Origin: Chloroflexota bacterium
GTDB taxonomy: Bacteria > Chloroflexota > UBA6077 > JACCZL01
DNA: 64,000 nt
Assembly (NCBI GenBank): GCA_020850535.1
Contig: JADZEM010000219.1
Location: forward strand, 1 to 64,000
Reading direction: 5' to 3'
The notes under the pieces are model-generated. The model made no database searches, had not been told where the DNA came from, and was given only the letters and a program-made list of their open reading frames with translations. Positions 8,496 through 17,446 of the stretch are shown here, one piece after another. The stretch's first letter is position 1. Every line of letters starts with the position of its first letter. A program made the translations under genes and the position numbers.

Positions 8496-9230
8496 CTACG
8501 ATGCGGCGGCTGCGCGCAGGTACGGCAGGGCCACGCTCGGCGTGTCCGACGTGATGCTCTCGACGCGCCAGTCCAGCAGCAGCCGCACATCGTCCTGGGT
8601 GTTCCCGAGCCAGCCCGTGACGTGCAATCCGGCCGCGTGGGCCGCGTCCACCGTGGCACGCGTGCTGGTCTTGTGGGGGATGCACGCGCCGGCGCACTGA
8701 AGCGAGATCGCCGTGGCCAGGAAGTCGGGCGTGTCGTACCGGCCGATGAATGCGCGCGGGATCTCGGGGGCGATCCGCCGCATGATCTCCAGGGCGGCCG
8801 GGTCGAACGACGCGACCTCGGTCCGCGCGACGATGCCGGACCGCTCGATCAGCTCCACCAGCTTCGCCGCGACGATCTCGAGGTGCTCGGGTGCGTCCGT
8901 TTTGATCTCGATCTGGTAGTGCTGGCTGCCGAACGCATCCAGCACGTCGGCCAGGCGCGGCACGCCGGCCGGCTCGGGCCAGTCCGGGAAGGCCGCCCGC
9001 GCGTCGAGCGCCGCCAACTCGCGGGCCGTAAAGTCGGACACCGGGCCGTGGCCGTTGGTGGTGCGGTCCACATCCGCATCGTGGATCACCATCAGCTCGC
9101 CGTCCGCCGAGAGACGCACGTCCAGCTCGAAGGCCGTCACCCCGACGCGCTGGGCGTAGGCGAAGCCCGTCAGCGTGTTCTCGGGGGCCTCGCCCTTCGC
9201 GCCGCGATGTCCGTACAGCAGTGGCGTCAT
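8496..9230 (-). CDS. ugpQ: Glycerophosphodiester phosphodiesterase (UgpQ-like)
   Basis: A 244-residue cytoplasmic GDPD-family TIM barrel, the usual length for UgpQ. The signature GHRGAKGEAPENT near the N-terminus and ELDVRLSADGELMVIHDADV (about 34-55) supply the two catalytic His and the acidic metal ligands. It hydrolyses glycerophosphodiesters to glycerol-3-phosphate and an alcohol. It lies downstream of two Ugp-type permeases on the same strand with a 22-bp gap, which supports the glycerophosphodiester role. No binding protein or ATPase is next to it. Confidence 0.88.
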   Translation of the reverse strand: MTPLLYGHRGAKGEAPENTLTGFAYAQRVGVTAFELDVRLSADGELMVIHDADVDRTTNGHGPVSDFTARELAALDARAAFPDWPEPAGVPRLADVLDAFGSQHYQIEIKTDAPEHLEIVAAKLVELIERSGIVARTEVASFDPAALEIMRRIAPEIPRAFIGRYDTPDFLATAISLQCAGACIPHKTSTRATVDAAHAAGLHVTGWLGNTQDDVRLLLDWRVESITSDTPSVALPYLRAAAAS

Positions 9231-9252
9231 GCCGTGCTCCTCAAGAGAGACC

Positions 9253-10146
9253 TCACCCCTTGATGCCCGAGGTCACGAACGTCGAGATGATCCGCTTCTG
9301 CGCGAAGGCGTACAGCGTCAACGGCGGGATCGTCGCCAGCGTCGCCGTCGCCATCATCGCGCCCCACAGCTGCGTCGAGTCCGAGTTCCGCGCGAAGAAC
9401 TGCATCCCGACGGCCAGCGTCTTCGTGTTGATCTCGTTCAGCACCAGCAGCGGCCAGATGTACTGGTTCCAGGCCGCCAGAAACGCCAGGATGGTGACCA
9501 CGGCGATGGCCGGCCGCACGTTCGGCATGACGATGCGCCAGAGGATCGTGGCCGGGCCGGCCCCGTCGATGCGGGCGGCGTCGAACAGCTCCTGGGGCAG
9601 CGTCATGATGTACTGGCGCAGCAGGAACACGTAGAACGCCGTGTGCGCGACGGACGGCACGATGACGCCGAGGCGCGTGTTCAGCCAGTCGAGCTTCGCC
9701 ACGATCAGGTAGCTGGGGATGACCGTCACCACGAACGGGACGATCATCGTGCCGAGCACCAGCGAGAAGCAGAGCCGCCGACCAGGGAAGTCGAGCCGGG
9801 TGAACGCGTAGGCGGCCGGCAGGCTGACCGCCAGCTTCCCGAGCGTCGTCGCCACGGCGATGATGGTGCTGTTGAAGAACCACCAGCCGATCGGGAACGC
9901 CCTGAACGCCTCCGGGAAGTTGTCGAACGTCGGCGCGTCGGGGATCAGGTGGACGCCCGGTCGGAAGACCTCGGGGCCGGGCTTGATCGCCGTCGAGAGC
10001 ATCCAGAGCAGCGGAAAGATCGTCAGCAGGCAGAGCAGGATGACGATGGCGTGCAGCCCGGCGTGGCCCAGCCGCTGCGCGAGCGGCACGGGGCGGCGGG
10101 CGGCCAGGACCGGCTGCGCCGTGGCAAGCCCCTCCAGACTACCCAT
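9253..10146 (-). CDS. ABC transporter permease (UgpE/MalG type)
   Basis: A 297-residue membrane permease with the MalG-class arrangement: an N-terminal helix, a long periplasmic loop (FRPGVHLIPDAPTFDNFPEA), then five helices with the EAA loop LFDAARIDGAGPATILWRI. It ends TSGIKG like its class. Its start overlaps the upstream permease by 8 bp, and it is followed by the phosphodiesterase gene, so it probably imports glycerol-3-phosphate or glycerophosphodiesters. The substrate assignment rests on context alone. Confidence 0.88.
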   Translation of the reverse strand: MGSLEGLATAQPVLAARRPVPLAQRLGHAGLHAIVILLCLLTIFPLLWMLSTAIKPGPEVFRPGVHLIPDAPTFDNFPEAFRAFPIGWWFFNSTIIAVATTLGKLAVSLPAAYAFTRLDFPGRRLCFSLVLGTMIVPFVVTVIPSYLIVAKLDWLNTRLGVIVPSVAHTAFYVFLLRQYIMTLPQELFDAARIDGAGPATILWRIVMPNVRPAIAVVTILAFLAAWNQYIWPLLVLNEINTKTLAVGMQFFARNSDSTQLWGAMMATATLATIPPLTLYAFAQKRIISTFVTSGIKG

Positions 10147-11095
10147 AGTGCACGTGCCTCTCGACGAATCGGAACTGGAGCCAGGTCAGCAGGATCACCG
10201 CCAGCGAGAGGACGATCGCCACGGCGCTGGCCACGCCGATCTGGAAGTACCGGAACGCCTGCTGGTACAGGTAGAAGACGAGGTTGATCGAACGGTCGAA
10301 TGGGCCGCCGTCGGTCAGCACGCTGATCGCGCTGAAGACCTCGTCGTTGACGAAGATGATGGTGGTGACCAGGATGAAGAAGAACGTCGGGGTGATCAGC
10401 GGCCAGCGGATGTAGCGGATCAGCGCCCAGCCGCCCGCGCCGTCAATCGAGCCGGCCTCGACGTACTCCTCGGGCACCGCTTCGAGCGCCGCGAGGTAGA
10501 GCAGCAGGTTGAACCCGAGCACCTTCCAGGTCGAGACGATGATCACGCACCAGATCGCCGTCTGCGGGTTCGAGAGCCAGTTGATCCTGCTCCCGCCGGC
10601 CGCCATGATGAACTGGTTCAGCACGCCCTGCAGCGGGTTGAAGATCCACAGCCAGACCAGCGCCGCCACCGCGAACGAGATGACCGTCGGGGTGAACAGC
10701 ATCAGCCGGTAGACGCCCTGTGCGCGCGAGCGGCGGATCGGCCAGAGCAGCAGCGCCAGCCCCAGCGGCAGGAAGACCTTGATCGGCACCAGGGCCAGCA
10801 CGTAGACAACGGTCTGCCAGATGGCGAGCCGGAAGCGCGGATCCTCTGGCAGGCGGGTGTAGTTGCTGGCCCCGACGAAGCGCCAGTCTGGCGAGACGAA
10901 GTTCCAGTCGTACAAAGACAGGTACGCCGAGTAGATGAGCGGCCAGTAGATGAACGCGAGCATCAGCGCGAGCAGCGGCGCGATGAACAGGTAGGCGACG
11001 CCCGTCTCAGCGGTCAGGAGGCGTCGCCCACGGGTCCGACTCACGGCGCCGCCTGCGCTGCTGGCGCGCGGAAGGTCTGCGTGGGAAGTTGCCAC
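10139..11095 (-). CDS. ABC transporter permease (UgpA/MalF type)
   Basis: A 318-residue membrane permease whose first helix is VAYLFIAPLLALMLAFIYWP and whose EAA loop is YVEAGSIDGAGGWALIRYI. I chose a GTG start at 11095, preceded by GAGGGGG about 9 bp upstream; the longer frame (from 11251) adds 52 residues of low-quality sequence without a ribosome site. It pairs with the permease at 9253-10146 (8-bp overlap). No solute-binding protein gene precedes it, which is unusual for a Ugp system; it must use a binding protein and ATPase encoded elsewhere. Confidence 0.85.
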   Translation of the reverse strand: MATSHADLPRASSAGGAVSRTRGRRLLTAETGVAYLFIAPLLALMLAFIYWPLIYSAYLSLYDWNFVSPDWRFVGASNYTRLPEDPRFRLAIWQTVVYVLALVPIKVFLPLGLALLLWPIRRSRAQGVYRLMLFTPTVISFAVAALVWLWIFNPLQGVLNQFIMAAGGSRINWLSNPQTAIWCVIIVSTWKVLGFNLLLYLAALEAVPEEYVEAGSIDGAGGWALIRYIRWPLITPTFFFILVTTIIFVNDEVFSAISVLTDGGPFDRSINLVFYLYQQAFRYFQIGVASAVAIVLSLAVILLTWLQFRFVERHVHYG

Positions 11096-11380
11096 AGTCG
11101 CTCGCCCCCTCACAGATCGGTGTCGGCAGTGGAGCGCTGGCGGCCAGGGCGAGGGACTGCGCTGCGCCCGCCGCTCCCGGAAACCGTGCACCGCTGTCGA
11201 ACTGTACCCGGACGTGCTGGCATCGCTCCAGCCGTCGCGGGGGCTATCCACACCGGAGACTGAAGGCGACGGCCATATTGCGCTCGTGGCGGCCCAACGC
11301 CCGTCCCCGCCGTCGGCGCATGGGGTGACGGATGGCGTGTATCCGTCGCCTCAGCCCGAGCTTGCGAGGGATCGGGCGGG

Positions 11381-11983
11381 TCAGCATCCGGTCGCCTCCA
11401 GCCCCAGCGCCGCGCACAGCTCTGAGACGCTGTGCTCCTGCCAGTGCCGCCGATACTGCGATTCGTGCATGAACGACCGTGAGAGCATCCGGTCCACGTA
11501 CAGGTGGCCCTGCAAGTGATCTGTCTCGTGCTGGAGGATGCGGGCGTACCAGCCGCGCGCCTCGATGGTGACCGGCTCGGCATGCTCGTTCAGGCCGCTG
11601 ACGCGCACGGCGGCGTGGCGCTCCGTCAGCGCCACGAAGCCGGGCAGGCTCAGGCAGCCCTCGAAGAACAGGCGGGCAGACTCGTCAGTAGACATGATGA
11701 TCGGGTTGGCGAGGACGTGGAACGGGACCGGCTCGCGCTCGCGCTCGGCCAGCCGCTCCGGCGCGAGGATGCGCTGATACTCCTCGCGATCCTCGATCAC
11801 CAGCAACTGGATCGGCTCGCCGACCTGCGGCGCGGCCAGCCCGACGCCCGGCGCGTCCCGCATCGTCTCCCACATCAGGCCGATCAGCCGGCGGATCTCG
11901 GCAGAGCGGATCTCAGCTTCGGAGAGCGGGCGCGCCACCTGCCGCAAGACCGGCTCGCCCACCTGCACAATCTTCAGGATCAC
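11381..11983 (-). CDS. def: Peptide deformylase
   Basis: A 200-residue metalloprotease that removes the formyl group from new N-terminal methionines. All three family motifs are visible: GVGLAAPQVG (about 46-55), EGCLSLPG (about 107-114, metal-binding Cys) and QHETDHLQG (about 151-159, HExxH with two metal His). It starts at GTG, and its ribosome site AAGGGA overlaps the stop of the upstream molybdenum hydroxylase gene (3-bp gap), so the two are co-transcribed. It is not next to fmt, the usual neighbour, so it may be a second copy; that cannot be tested here. Confidence 0.92.
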   Translation of the reverse strand: MILKIVQVGEPVLRQVARPLSEAEIRSAEIRRLIGLMWETMRDAPGVGLAAPQVGEPIQLLVIEDREEYQRILAPERLAEREREPVPFHVLANPIIMSTDESARLFFEGCLSLPGFVALTERHAAVRVSGLNEHAEPVTIEARGWYARILQHETDHLQGHLYVDRMLSRSFMHESQYRRHWQEHSVSELCAALGLEATGC

Positions 11984-11986
11984 GGA

Positions 11987-14260
11987 TTATCCCTTCCCCG
12001 GTGGGGCGGCCCGGATCGCTCGCCAGAGCTTCTCAGCCGTCAGCGGCGTCTGGAGCGTCGTCACGCCCAGCGGCGCAAGGGCGTCCAGCGCGGCGCTCAG
12101 CACCGTCGGCGGCACCCCGATCGGCCCGGCCTCGCCGATGCCCTTGACGCCGAGCGGGTTCAGCGGCGAGGGTGTCACCGTGTTTCCCAGGAGCCACGGC
12201 GGGATGCTGGCGGCGGTCGGGATGGCGTAGTCGAGCAGCGAGGCGCTGAGCACCTGGCCCTCGTCGTCGTAGGCCATCTGCTCGGAGACGGCCTCGCCGA
12301 GCCCCTGCGCCAACGCCCCGTGCCGCTGGCCCGTCGCCACCAGCGGGTTGACCACCACGCCGAAATCGTCCACGACGGTGAACCGCTCGATGTTCAGCCG
12401 GCCGGTCTCCCAGTCGATGCTCACCAGGGCGACGTAGGCGCCGGAGGTCGTCGGGCCGTTCAGCGGCGACTCGAACCAGACATCCGCCTGGAGGGTCGCT
12501 TCGGCGCCCGGCAGCGCGGCAAGCTGCTGAAGCGTCACCGCGCGCTCGGGCGTCCCGATGATGTGGGCCGAGCCCTGCTCCCACTCGACATCCTCGCGGG
12601 CCACTTCAAGCTCGCGGGCGGCCAGCTCCAGCGCCCGCTCGATGGTCTCGTCGGACGCCATGACCGCCGCGCCGCCGCCCGTGACCATGCTGCGGCTGCC
12701 GAACGTTCCAGTGCCCGTCGCGATCAGGCTGGTGTCGCCCTGCTGCACCCGTACCTGCTCGAACGGTACGCCGAAGCGGTCCGCCACCACCTGGGCGAAG
12801 ACCGTCTTGTGCCCCTGGCCCTGCGTCGAGGAGCCGACCGTCACCACGATGCGGCCATCGCTCTCGACCTGGACTTTGCCGCTCTCGCCGCCGGCCCCGG
12901 TCTGCTCGATGAACGTCGTCACGCCCAGCCCGACCAGCTCGCCGGCCGCCCGGCGACGGTCGCGCTCGGCCTCCAGCAGGGCGTAGTCGGAGAGCTTCAG
13001 CGCCGTGTCCAGCAGCCGGGGGTAGTCGCCGCTGTCGTAGGGCGAGCCGCTGGGCGTGGTGTACGGGAACTGGTCCGGCTGGATGAAGTTGCGACGACGC
13101 AGCTCGGCCGGCGGCACGCCCAGCGCACGGGCCGCCGCTTCGATCAGCCGCTCGATGATGGCCGCTGCCTCTGGCCGGGCCGCGCCACGGTACGCCCCGC
13201 ACGGGTTCGTGTTGGTGAAGACGGCGGCGGCCTCAGCCTCCAGCGCACCGATCTGGTACGCGCCGGTCCCGAACGCCGAGATCCGCAGGAACATGCCGGC
13301 GTTCCCGGCGTGGAGGTAGGCCCCGAGGTTGCCGGTCGTACGGACGCGGACCGCCAGCACCCGGCCATCGGCGTCGAGGGCGGCCTCGGCCTCGTCCACC
13401 TGCTCACGGGCGTGCTGGGTCGTGAGCATGTCCTCGATACGGGTGGCCGTCCACTTGACCGGCCGGCCCAGGCGCAGCGCCGCCGCCGCGATGACGAGGT
13501 CGTCGCGGTACATGCTGCCCTTCAGCCCGAAGCCGCCGCCCACGTCCGGCGCCACGACGCGGATGCGCTCGGCGTCGATGCCAAGTCCGGACGCCAGCGA
13601 GAGCCGCAGCCGGTGCGGAGCCTGGCTGGAGGCCCAGACCATCAGGTTTCCTGATTGGTCAGGACTGACCAGCAGGCCGCGCGGCTCCATCGGCACGCCG
13701 GCGATCCGCTGATGCTCGACGCGCGCCGCCACCCGATGGGCTGCCCGCGCGAACGCCCCGTCCACGTCGCCGTAGGTCTTCGTCACCCGGTACGAGACGT
13801 TGCCCGGCACCTCGGCGTGCAGGCGGGGAGCGTCCGGTCGGAGGGCAGCGGCCGGCGTGCCGACGCCCGGCAGCGGATCGTACTCGACATCCACCAGGGC
13901 GGCGGCGTCCTCGGCGACGCTCCGCGCCTCGGCCACGACCACGGCCAGCGGCTCGCCCACGAAGCGGACGGTGTCGGTGGCGAGCGGCGGCGCGACCGCC
14001 CCCAGCGCTCCGGGGACGGCCGGGGGGATCGGCGGCATCTGACAGTCGAGGTCCGTGTGGGTGAAGACGGCGACGACGCCCGGCAGGTCGCTGGCCGCCG
14101 CCGCGTCGATCCCGACGATCCTGGCGTGCGGATACGGACTCCGCACGAAGACGGCGTGCAGGCAGCCGTCCACCCGCAGGTCGTCCACGAAAGCGCCCTC
14201 GCCTCGCAGCAGACGCGGATCCTCGACCCGCTTCCGGGGTGTGCCAACGTTGCTCACCAC
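11987..14260 (-). CDS. Xanthine dehydrogenase/CO dehydrogenase-type molybdopterin-binding large subunit
   Basis: A 757-residue CoxL/XdhB-class molybdenum hydroxylase subunit. The N-terminal a/b hammerhead domain (RVEDPRLLRGEGAFVDDL at about 9-26) is followed by molybdopterin-binding repeats: GGGFGLKG, a CGAYRGAARPEA loop and STQGQGHKT. The active-site Glu lies in KGIGEAGPIG near the C-terminus. AYRGA resembles the form-II or aldehyde-oxidase loop rather than the AYRCSFR of true CO dehydrogenase, so CO oxidation is unlikely. Such enzymes normally need FAD and 2Fe-2S subunits; neither is in the window. I chose the GTG at 14260 (14257 is also possible), behind TTGGAGG, because the longer frame overlaps the MATE gene in another register. 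Confidence 0.85.
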   Translation of the reverse strand: MVSNVGTPRKRVEDPRLLRGEGAFVDDLRVDGCLHAVFVRSPYPHARIVGIDAAAASDLPGVVAVFTHTDLDCQMPPIPPAVPGALGAVAPPLATDTVRFVGEPLAVVVAEARSVAEDAAALVDVEYDPLPGVGTPAAALRPDAPRLHAEVPGNVSYRVTKTYGDVDGAFARAAHRVAARVEHQRIAGVPMEPRGLLVSPDQSGNLMVWASSQAPHRLRLSLASGLGIDAERIRVVAPDVGGGFGLKGSMYRDDLVIAAAALRLGRPVKWTATRIEDMLTTQHAREQVDEAEAALDADGRVLAVRVRTTGNLGAYLHAGNAGMFLRISAFGTGAYQIGALEAEAAAVFTNTNPCGAYRGAARPEAAAIIERLIEAAARALGVPPAELRRRNFIQPDQFPYTTPSGSPYDSGDYPRLLDTALKLSDYALLEAERDRRRAAGELVGLGVTTFIEQTGAGGESGKVQVESDGRIVVTVGSSTQGQGHKTVFAQVVADRFGVPFEQVRVQQGDTSLIATGTGTFGSRSMVTGGGAAVMASDETIERALELAARELEVAREDVEWEQGSAHIIGTPERAVTLQQLAALPGAEATLQADVWFESPLNGPTTSGAYVALVSIDWETGRLNIERFTVVDDFGVVVNPLVATGQRHGALAQGLGEAVSEQMAYDDEGQVLSASLLDYAIPTAASIPPWLLGNTVTPSPLNPLGVKGIGEAGPIGVPPTVLSAALDALAPLGVTTLQTPLTAEKLWRAIRAAPPGKG

Positions 14261-14381
14261 GCGCTCGCCTCCAACCACGCCAGGGGATGGTGCATGCCAC
14301 CCCACGGGATGGTGCACGGACAGTGGTGGTGTACCCCATTCAGCAGGCTGGCTGCCGCCGAGGCCGGGAATCGCGCTGGCG

Positions 14382-15842
14382 CTACGTCCGACCCCAGGCT
14401 GTCCGGTAGACCGCCACCCCGACGATGCTCCCGATGGCCAGCATGCCGAGGGCCGTGGCCACGAAGATACCGGCCAACCCCCAGCCGAGCAGATGGACGG
14501 CCACCCAGCCGCCGCCCGCCGCCACCAGCAGGCGCGCCGTCCCGCCGACCAGCGGCCAGAACAGCCGGCCGGCCCCCTGCGAGGAGAAGTAGAGCGCAAG
14601 GCCCAGCCCGAACAGGCCGTAGAACGGCCCGACGATCCGCAGATAGGTCGTCCCCGCCTCCAGGACGGCCGGGTCGGTGGTGAATGTGCCCAGCCAGAGC
14701 CACGGGACCAGCGCCGCCGCCAGCCCGATGCCGCCGGTGAGGCCGGCCGCCATGCACGAGCCGACCCAGGCGATCCGCTTGGCCCGCGCGGCCTGCCCGG
14801 CCCCGACGTTCATGCCGACCATCGTCACCAGCGCCGCGCCCAGCCCGAAGACCAGCGGGATCTGGAGATACTCCAGCCGGGCGCCCAGTCCGTACCCGGC
14901 CAGCGACGCCGTCCCGAACCCGCCCACCAGGCTGGTCAGCAGCATGATGTTGCCGTTGGTGAGGATCGTGTTGACGACGCCAGGGATGCCGACGCGCAGG
15001 ATCTCCCAGAAGGCCGCCCCTGAGAGTCTGATGCCGCGCAGGCGCGGCGTCACGGCGCTGCGCCCGCTCAGCAGGTACGCTGCCAGCAGGAGCGCGCGCA
15101 GCGCCAGCGTCGAGGTCAGTGCGATGGCCGCCCCCTGCACGCCGAGGGCTGGCAACGGACCGAACCCGAAGATCAGGCAGGGCGCCAGCAGGACGTGGAC
15201 GACCTCGCCGCCGATCAGCACAGCCGACGGGACCATCATCTGGCCGCTGCCGCGCAGGATGCTGGCAAGGCAGTTGAGCAGCCAGACGACACTCGCGCCG
15301 GCGAAGACGATGTTCGAGTAGGTGAGCGCGGCGTCCAGCGCGCCGCCGCTGCCGCCCATCGCCGTGTAGAGCAGCCGGCCGCCCAGCAGCGGACCGGCCG
15401 TGAAGAGGGCCGCGAAGACCAGCATGATGACCAGGGCGTGGGTCGCCAGGGCCTCCGCGCCAGCAGGGTCACGCCGCCCGAGCGCCCGCGCCACCGACGA
15501 CGAGATCCCGCCGCCGAGGCCGCCGGCCGACATCGTGGTCATCAGCATGATGAGCGGATAGACGAGGGCGACGCCGGCCAGGGCGTCCGCCCCCAACCAC
15601 CCGAGATAGAAGGCGTCCACGGCGCTCATGATCGCCTGCACCATCATCACCGCGATGTTCGGGGCGGCCAGTTTGAGGAGCGTCGAGGCGACCGGGGCCG
15701 TCAGGATCATGCGGGTGCGCGGCGGGAGCGCGGCTAAGCGGTCAGGCGCCGCCGCCGCGTGCGAGGCCGGAGCGGCGGCCACGCCGGGCAGCGTCGCGCC
15801 TTGAGCGGAAGACACCGACAGGGCCGGGTTGACAGACGACAT
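14382..15842 (-). CDS. MATE-family efflux transporter
   Basis: A 486-residue inner-membrane antiporter with about twelve hydrophobic segments in two related halves, normal for MATE proteins that export cationic drugs or metabolites using Na+ or H+. The beginning of the transport domain reads LLKLAAPNIAVMMVQAIMSAVD, and later GLGARLEYLQIPLVFGLGAAL matches the family. Divergent from the HxlR-type regulator at 15946 across a 103-bp spacer with overlapping promoters and a palindromic operator, so the regulator very probably controls it. The substrate is unknown. Confidence 0.9.
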   Translation of the reverse strand: MSSVNPALSVSSAQGATLPGVAAAPASHAAAAPDRLAALPPRTRMILTAPVASTLLKLAAPNIAVMMVQAIMSAVDAFYLGWLGADALAGVALVYPLIMLMTTMSAGGLGGGISSSVARALGRRDPAGAEALATHALVIMLVFAALFTAGPLLGGRLLYTAMGGSGGALDAALTYSNIVFAGASVVWLLNCLASILRGSGQMMVPSAVLIGGEVVHVLLAPCLIFGFGPLPALGVQGAAIALTSTLALRALLLAAYLLSGRSAVTPRLRGIRLSGAAFWEILRVGIPGVVNTILTNGNIMLLTSLVGGFGTASLAGYGLGARLEYLQIPLVFGLGAALVTMVGMNVGAGQAARAKRIAWVGSCMAAGLTGGIGLAAALVPWLWLGTFTTDPAVLEAGTTYLRIVGPFYGLFGLGLALYFSSQGAGRLFWPLVGGTARLLVAAGGGWVAVHLLGWGLAGIFVATALGMLAIGSIVGVAVYRTAWGRT

Positions 15843-15888
15843 GAGGACGCTCCGGCGCGGGTTTCGGGGAAGGAGGGTCGTGGGGACG

Positions 15889-15939
15889 ATTGTAGACGGC
15901 TAGTTACTTGTCTGACAATAGTCACTAGCATGGTATACT
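15889..15939. promoter_or_regulatory. Divergent overlapping promoters with palindromic operator (MATE / HxlR)
   Basis: On the minus strand, TTGTCA (15918-15913), 18 bp, then TACAAT (15894-15889) points toward the MATE gene. On the plus strand, CTGACA (15912-15917), 16 bp, then TATACT (15934-15939) points toward the regulator. Both -35 boxes lie inside TTGTCTGACAA (15908-15918), the centre of a longer imperfect palindrome (TAGTTAC to GTCACTA, about 15901-15927). HxlR dimers bind such sites, so one dimer would block both promoters. The TATACT ends 6 bp before the regulator ATG, implying a leaderless transcript. Confidence 0.7.
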
Positions 15940-15945
15940 GCGGCC

Positions 15946-16389
15946 ATGCCTCGTCTCTACGGTCAGCTCTGCCCGGTCGCTCGCGCGCTCGATCTGCTGG
16001 GCAACCGCTGGACGCTGCTCATCGTGCGCGATCTGCTGCGCGGGCGGGGCAGGTTCCAGGAGCTGACCGAGTCGCTGCCGGGTATCGCGCCGAACATCCT
16101 GTCGGACCGCCTCAAGCTGCTCGAAGAGGGCGGCATCGTCACCCGGCGCTTCTACTCCGATCACCCGCCGCGCGCCGAGTACGTCCTGACCGAGAAGGGC
16201 CGCGAGCTGGACGTGGTGGTCGGGGCGCTGGCGGCCTGGGGCGCGCGCCACGAGAACGCGCACTCGGTGCCGGTGCATCGGGCGTGCGGGCACCCCGTCA
16301 ACGTGTCCTACGTCTGCCCGGACTGCGACAAACTGCTGACTCGCGAGTCGGTCGAGCTGCAGTACCGGACGGCCGATCGGTCGAGCTAG
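15946..16389 (+). CDS. HxlR-family winged-helix regulator with C-terminal Cys/His motif
   Basis: A 147-residue regulator. The HxlR domain (about 1-105) starts with the family's conserved Cys-containing CPVARALDLLGNRWTLLIVR and has the recognition helix NILSDRLKLLEEGGIV. After it comes a C-terminal extension with CGHPVNVSYVCPDCDKLL, a CxH-xn-CxxC arrangement that could bind zinc. HxlR proteins often sense electrophiles or redox stress through the N-terminal Cys. No ribosome site is visible before the ATG, in line with a leaderless mRNA from the TATACT box 6 bp upstream. Probably regulates itself and the divergent MATE exporter. Confidence 0.9.
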   Translation: MPRLYGQLCPVARALDLLGNRWTLLIVRDLLRGRGRFQELTESLPGIAPNILSDRLKLLEEGGIVTRRFYSDHPPRAEYVLTEKGRELDVVVGALAAWGARHENAHSVPVHRACGHPVNVSYVCPDCDKLLTRESVELQYRTADRSS

Positions 16390-16393
16390 GCAA

Positions 16394-16563
16394 GCGGTCG
16401 GGGACTGAAGTCCCCGCCTACACGCATGCAGTCGCTGCGCGACGGCCGCCGGGAACGGCCGGCACTGGTGCGACTGGCGCGTCGCGCAGCGACGGCAGGA
16501 TGGTAGGCGGGGCTTTCAAGCCCCGACGAGGCCACACGACCCGCCCATCATGCAATCGCCCGG
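16394..16563 (+). mobile_element. MITE-like repeat, copy B (left terminus missing)
   Basis: Begins at GCGGTCGGGGACTGAAG, 5 bp after the HxlR stop, and runs through both internal hairpins (GGGACTGAAGTCCC near 16400 and GGGGCTTTCAAGCCCC near 16509-16524) and the GTCGCTGCGCGAC repeats to the right terminal repeat ATCATGCAATCGCCCGG. About 45 bp of the left end are absent, presumably lost or replaced by the gene end. Confidence 0.8.
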
Positions 16564-16618
16564 GGCTGCAGATCGCTTGCGTCCCCGGGCCCGCGGCCGT
16601 ATCGTTCATAGACCGACG

Positions 16619-17410
16619 ATGCCCAACGATTTCCTGCTCCCCCTCATCGATCCGACCGCCCCCCTCCCCGCCTCCTGGCCGTCCGGTGGCCTGGGCGCGT
16701 TCCTCCTGTTCCTGGTCCCGATTGGCGGCGGCATCCCGCTGGGCGTCCTGATGGGCCACCAGGCTGGCCTGTCGGCCTCGACCCTCGCCGCGATGTACTT
16801 CGTGTCAGACATCGTGATGGCCATCACCCACGAGCCGATGTTCTGGCTGCTGGCGTGGCTCGGGCGGGCGGTCCCGGCCTTCGGCAAGGTGCGCGACTTG
16901 TTCCACCGGGCCTCACAGGGGGCCGGCTTGAAAGAAGAGGGCGTTCACGGGCCGCTCGGGCTGATCCTGTTCAGCTTCACGGTAGACCCCGTCTCGGGGC
17001 GCGGCGCGGCGGCGGCGGCCGGCCACGGCTTCCTGAGCGGCTGGACGTTCGCCGTGCTCGGCGACATGCTCTACTTCGGCGTCGTGATGGCCGCCACGCT
17101 CTGGCTCCACGACGTGCTCGGCAACGATCAGGCGACCATCGGCGTGGTGCTGCTCTCGATCTGGGGGCTGTCCTGGTACATCCGGCGGCGTCGGCGGCCG
17201 GCCGCGCGCCGCCGTCCAGCGCCACCCTGCCTGCCCGACCCGGCCACCGACGATGCGCCAGCGCCCCGGCCGGTCCTCGTCCACACGGCGTCAGCACCGG
17301 CCGGGCCGGCTGCCCCGCGGCCCGGGCCGGCGATCCGCCTGCGCCCGGCCCGCGCAGCCCTGCCGACGTCGGCAAGCATCCGCAAGAGGCAGGGGCGCAA
17401 GCGCCGGTAG
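16619..17410 (+). CDS. Integral membrane protein of unknown function
   Basis: A 263-residue protein I do not recognise. About the first 190 residues hold four to five hydrophobic segments (for example LGAFLLFLVPIGGGIPLGVL and WTFAVLGDMLYFGVVMAATL) with short loops containing conserved-looking ITHEPMFW and FTVDPVSGRG. The last 75 residues are a very basic, Pro/Arg/Ala-rich tail beginning YIRRRRRPAARRR, likely cytoplasmic and disordered. I chose the ATG at 16619 because the longer frame begins inside the adjacent repeat. A transporter-like role is possible but not shown. It stands alone, convergent with the tautomerase gene. Confidence 0.75.
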   Translation: MPNDFLLPLIDPTAPLPASWPSGGLGAFLLFLVPIGGGIPLGVLMGHQAGLSASTLAAMYFVSDIVMAITHEPMFWLLAWLGRAVPAFGKVRDLFHRASQGAGLKEEGVHGPLGLILFSFTVDPVSGRGAAAAAGHGFLSGWTFAVLGDMLYFGVVMAATLWLHDVLGNDQATIGVVLLSIWGLSWYIRRRRRPAARRRPAPPCLPDPATDDAPAPRPVLVHTASAPAGPAAPRPGPAIRLRPARAALPTSASIRKRQGRKRR

Positions 17411-17446
17411 CACCCCCAGGGGCAGTACCTGTGGTAACGGACCCCG

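Noticed and set aside
11096-11380. Search for a binding-protein remnant or RNA element before the Ugp-like permeases
   Set aside because: No conserved domain, strong hairpin or riboswitch core could be found; short frames on both strands lack support.
11987-14260. Aerobic CO dehydrogenase (coxL)
   Set aside because: The active-site loop reads AYRGAAR rather than AYRCSFR and coxM/coxS are absent, so a CO dehydrogenase label would be unsupported.
14261-14599. Upstream extension of the molybdenum hydroxylase frame
   Set aside because: It overlaps the MATE gene in another register and its residues look like an out-of-frame translation; a GTG with a ribosome site at 14260 fits the family start.
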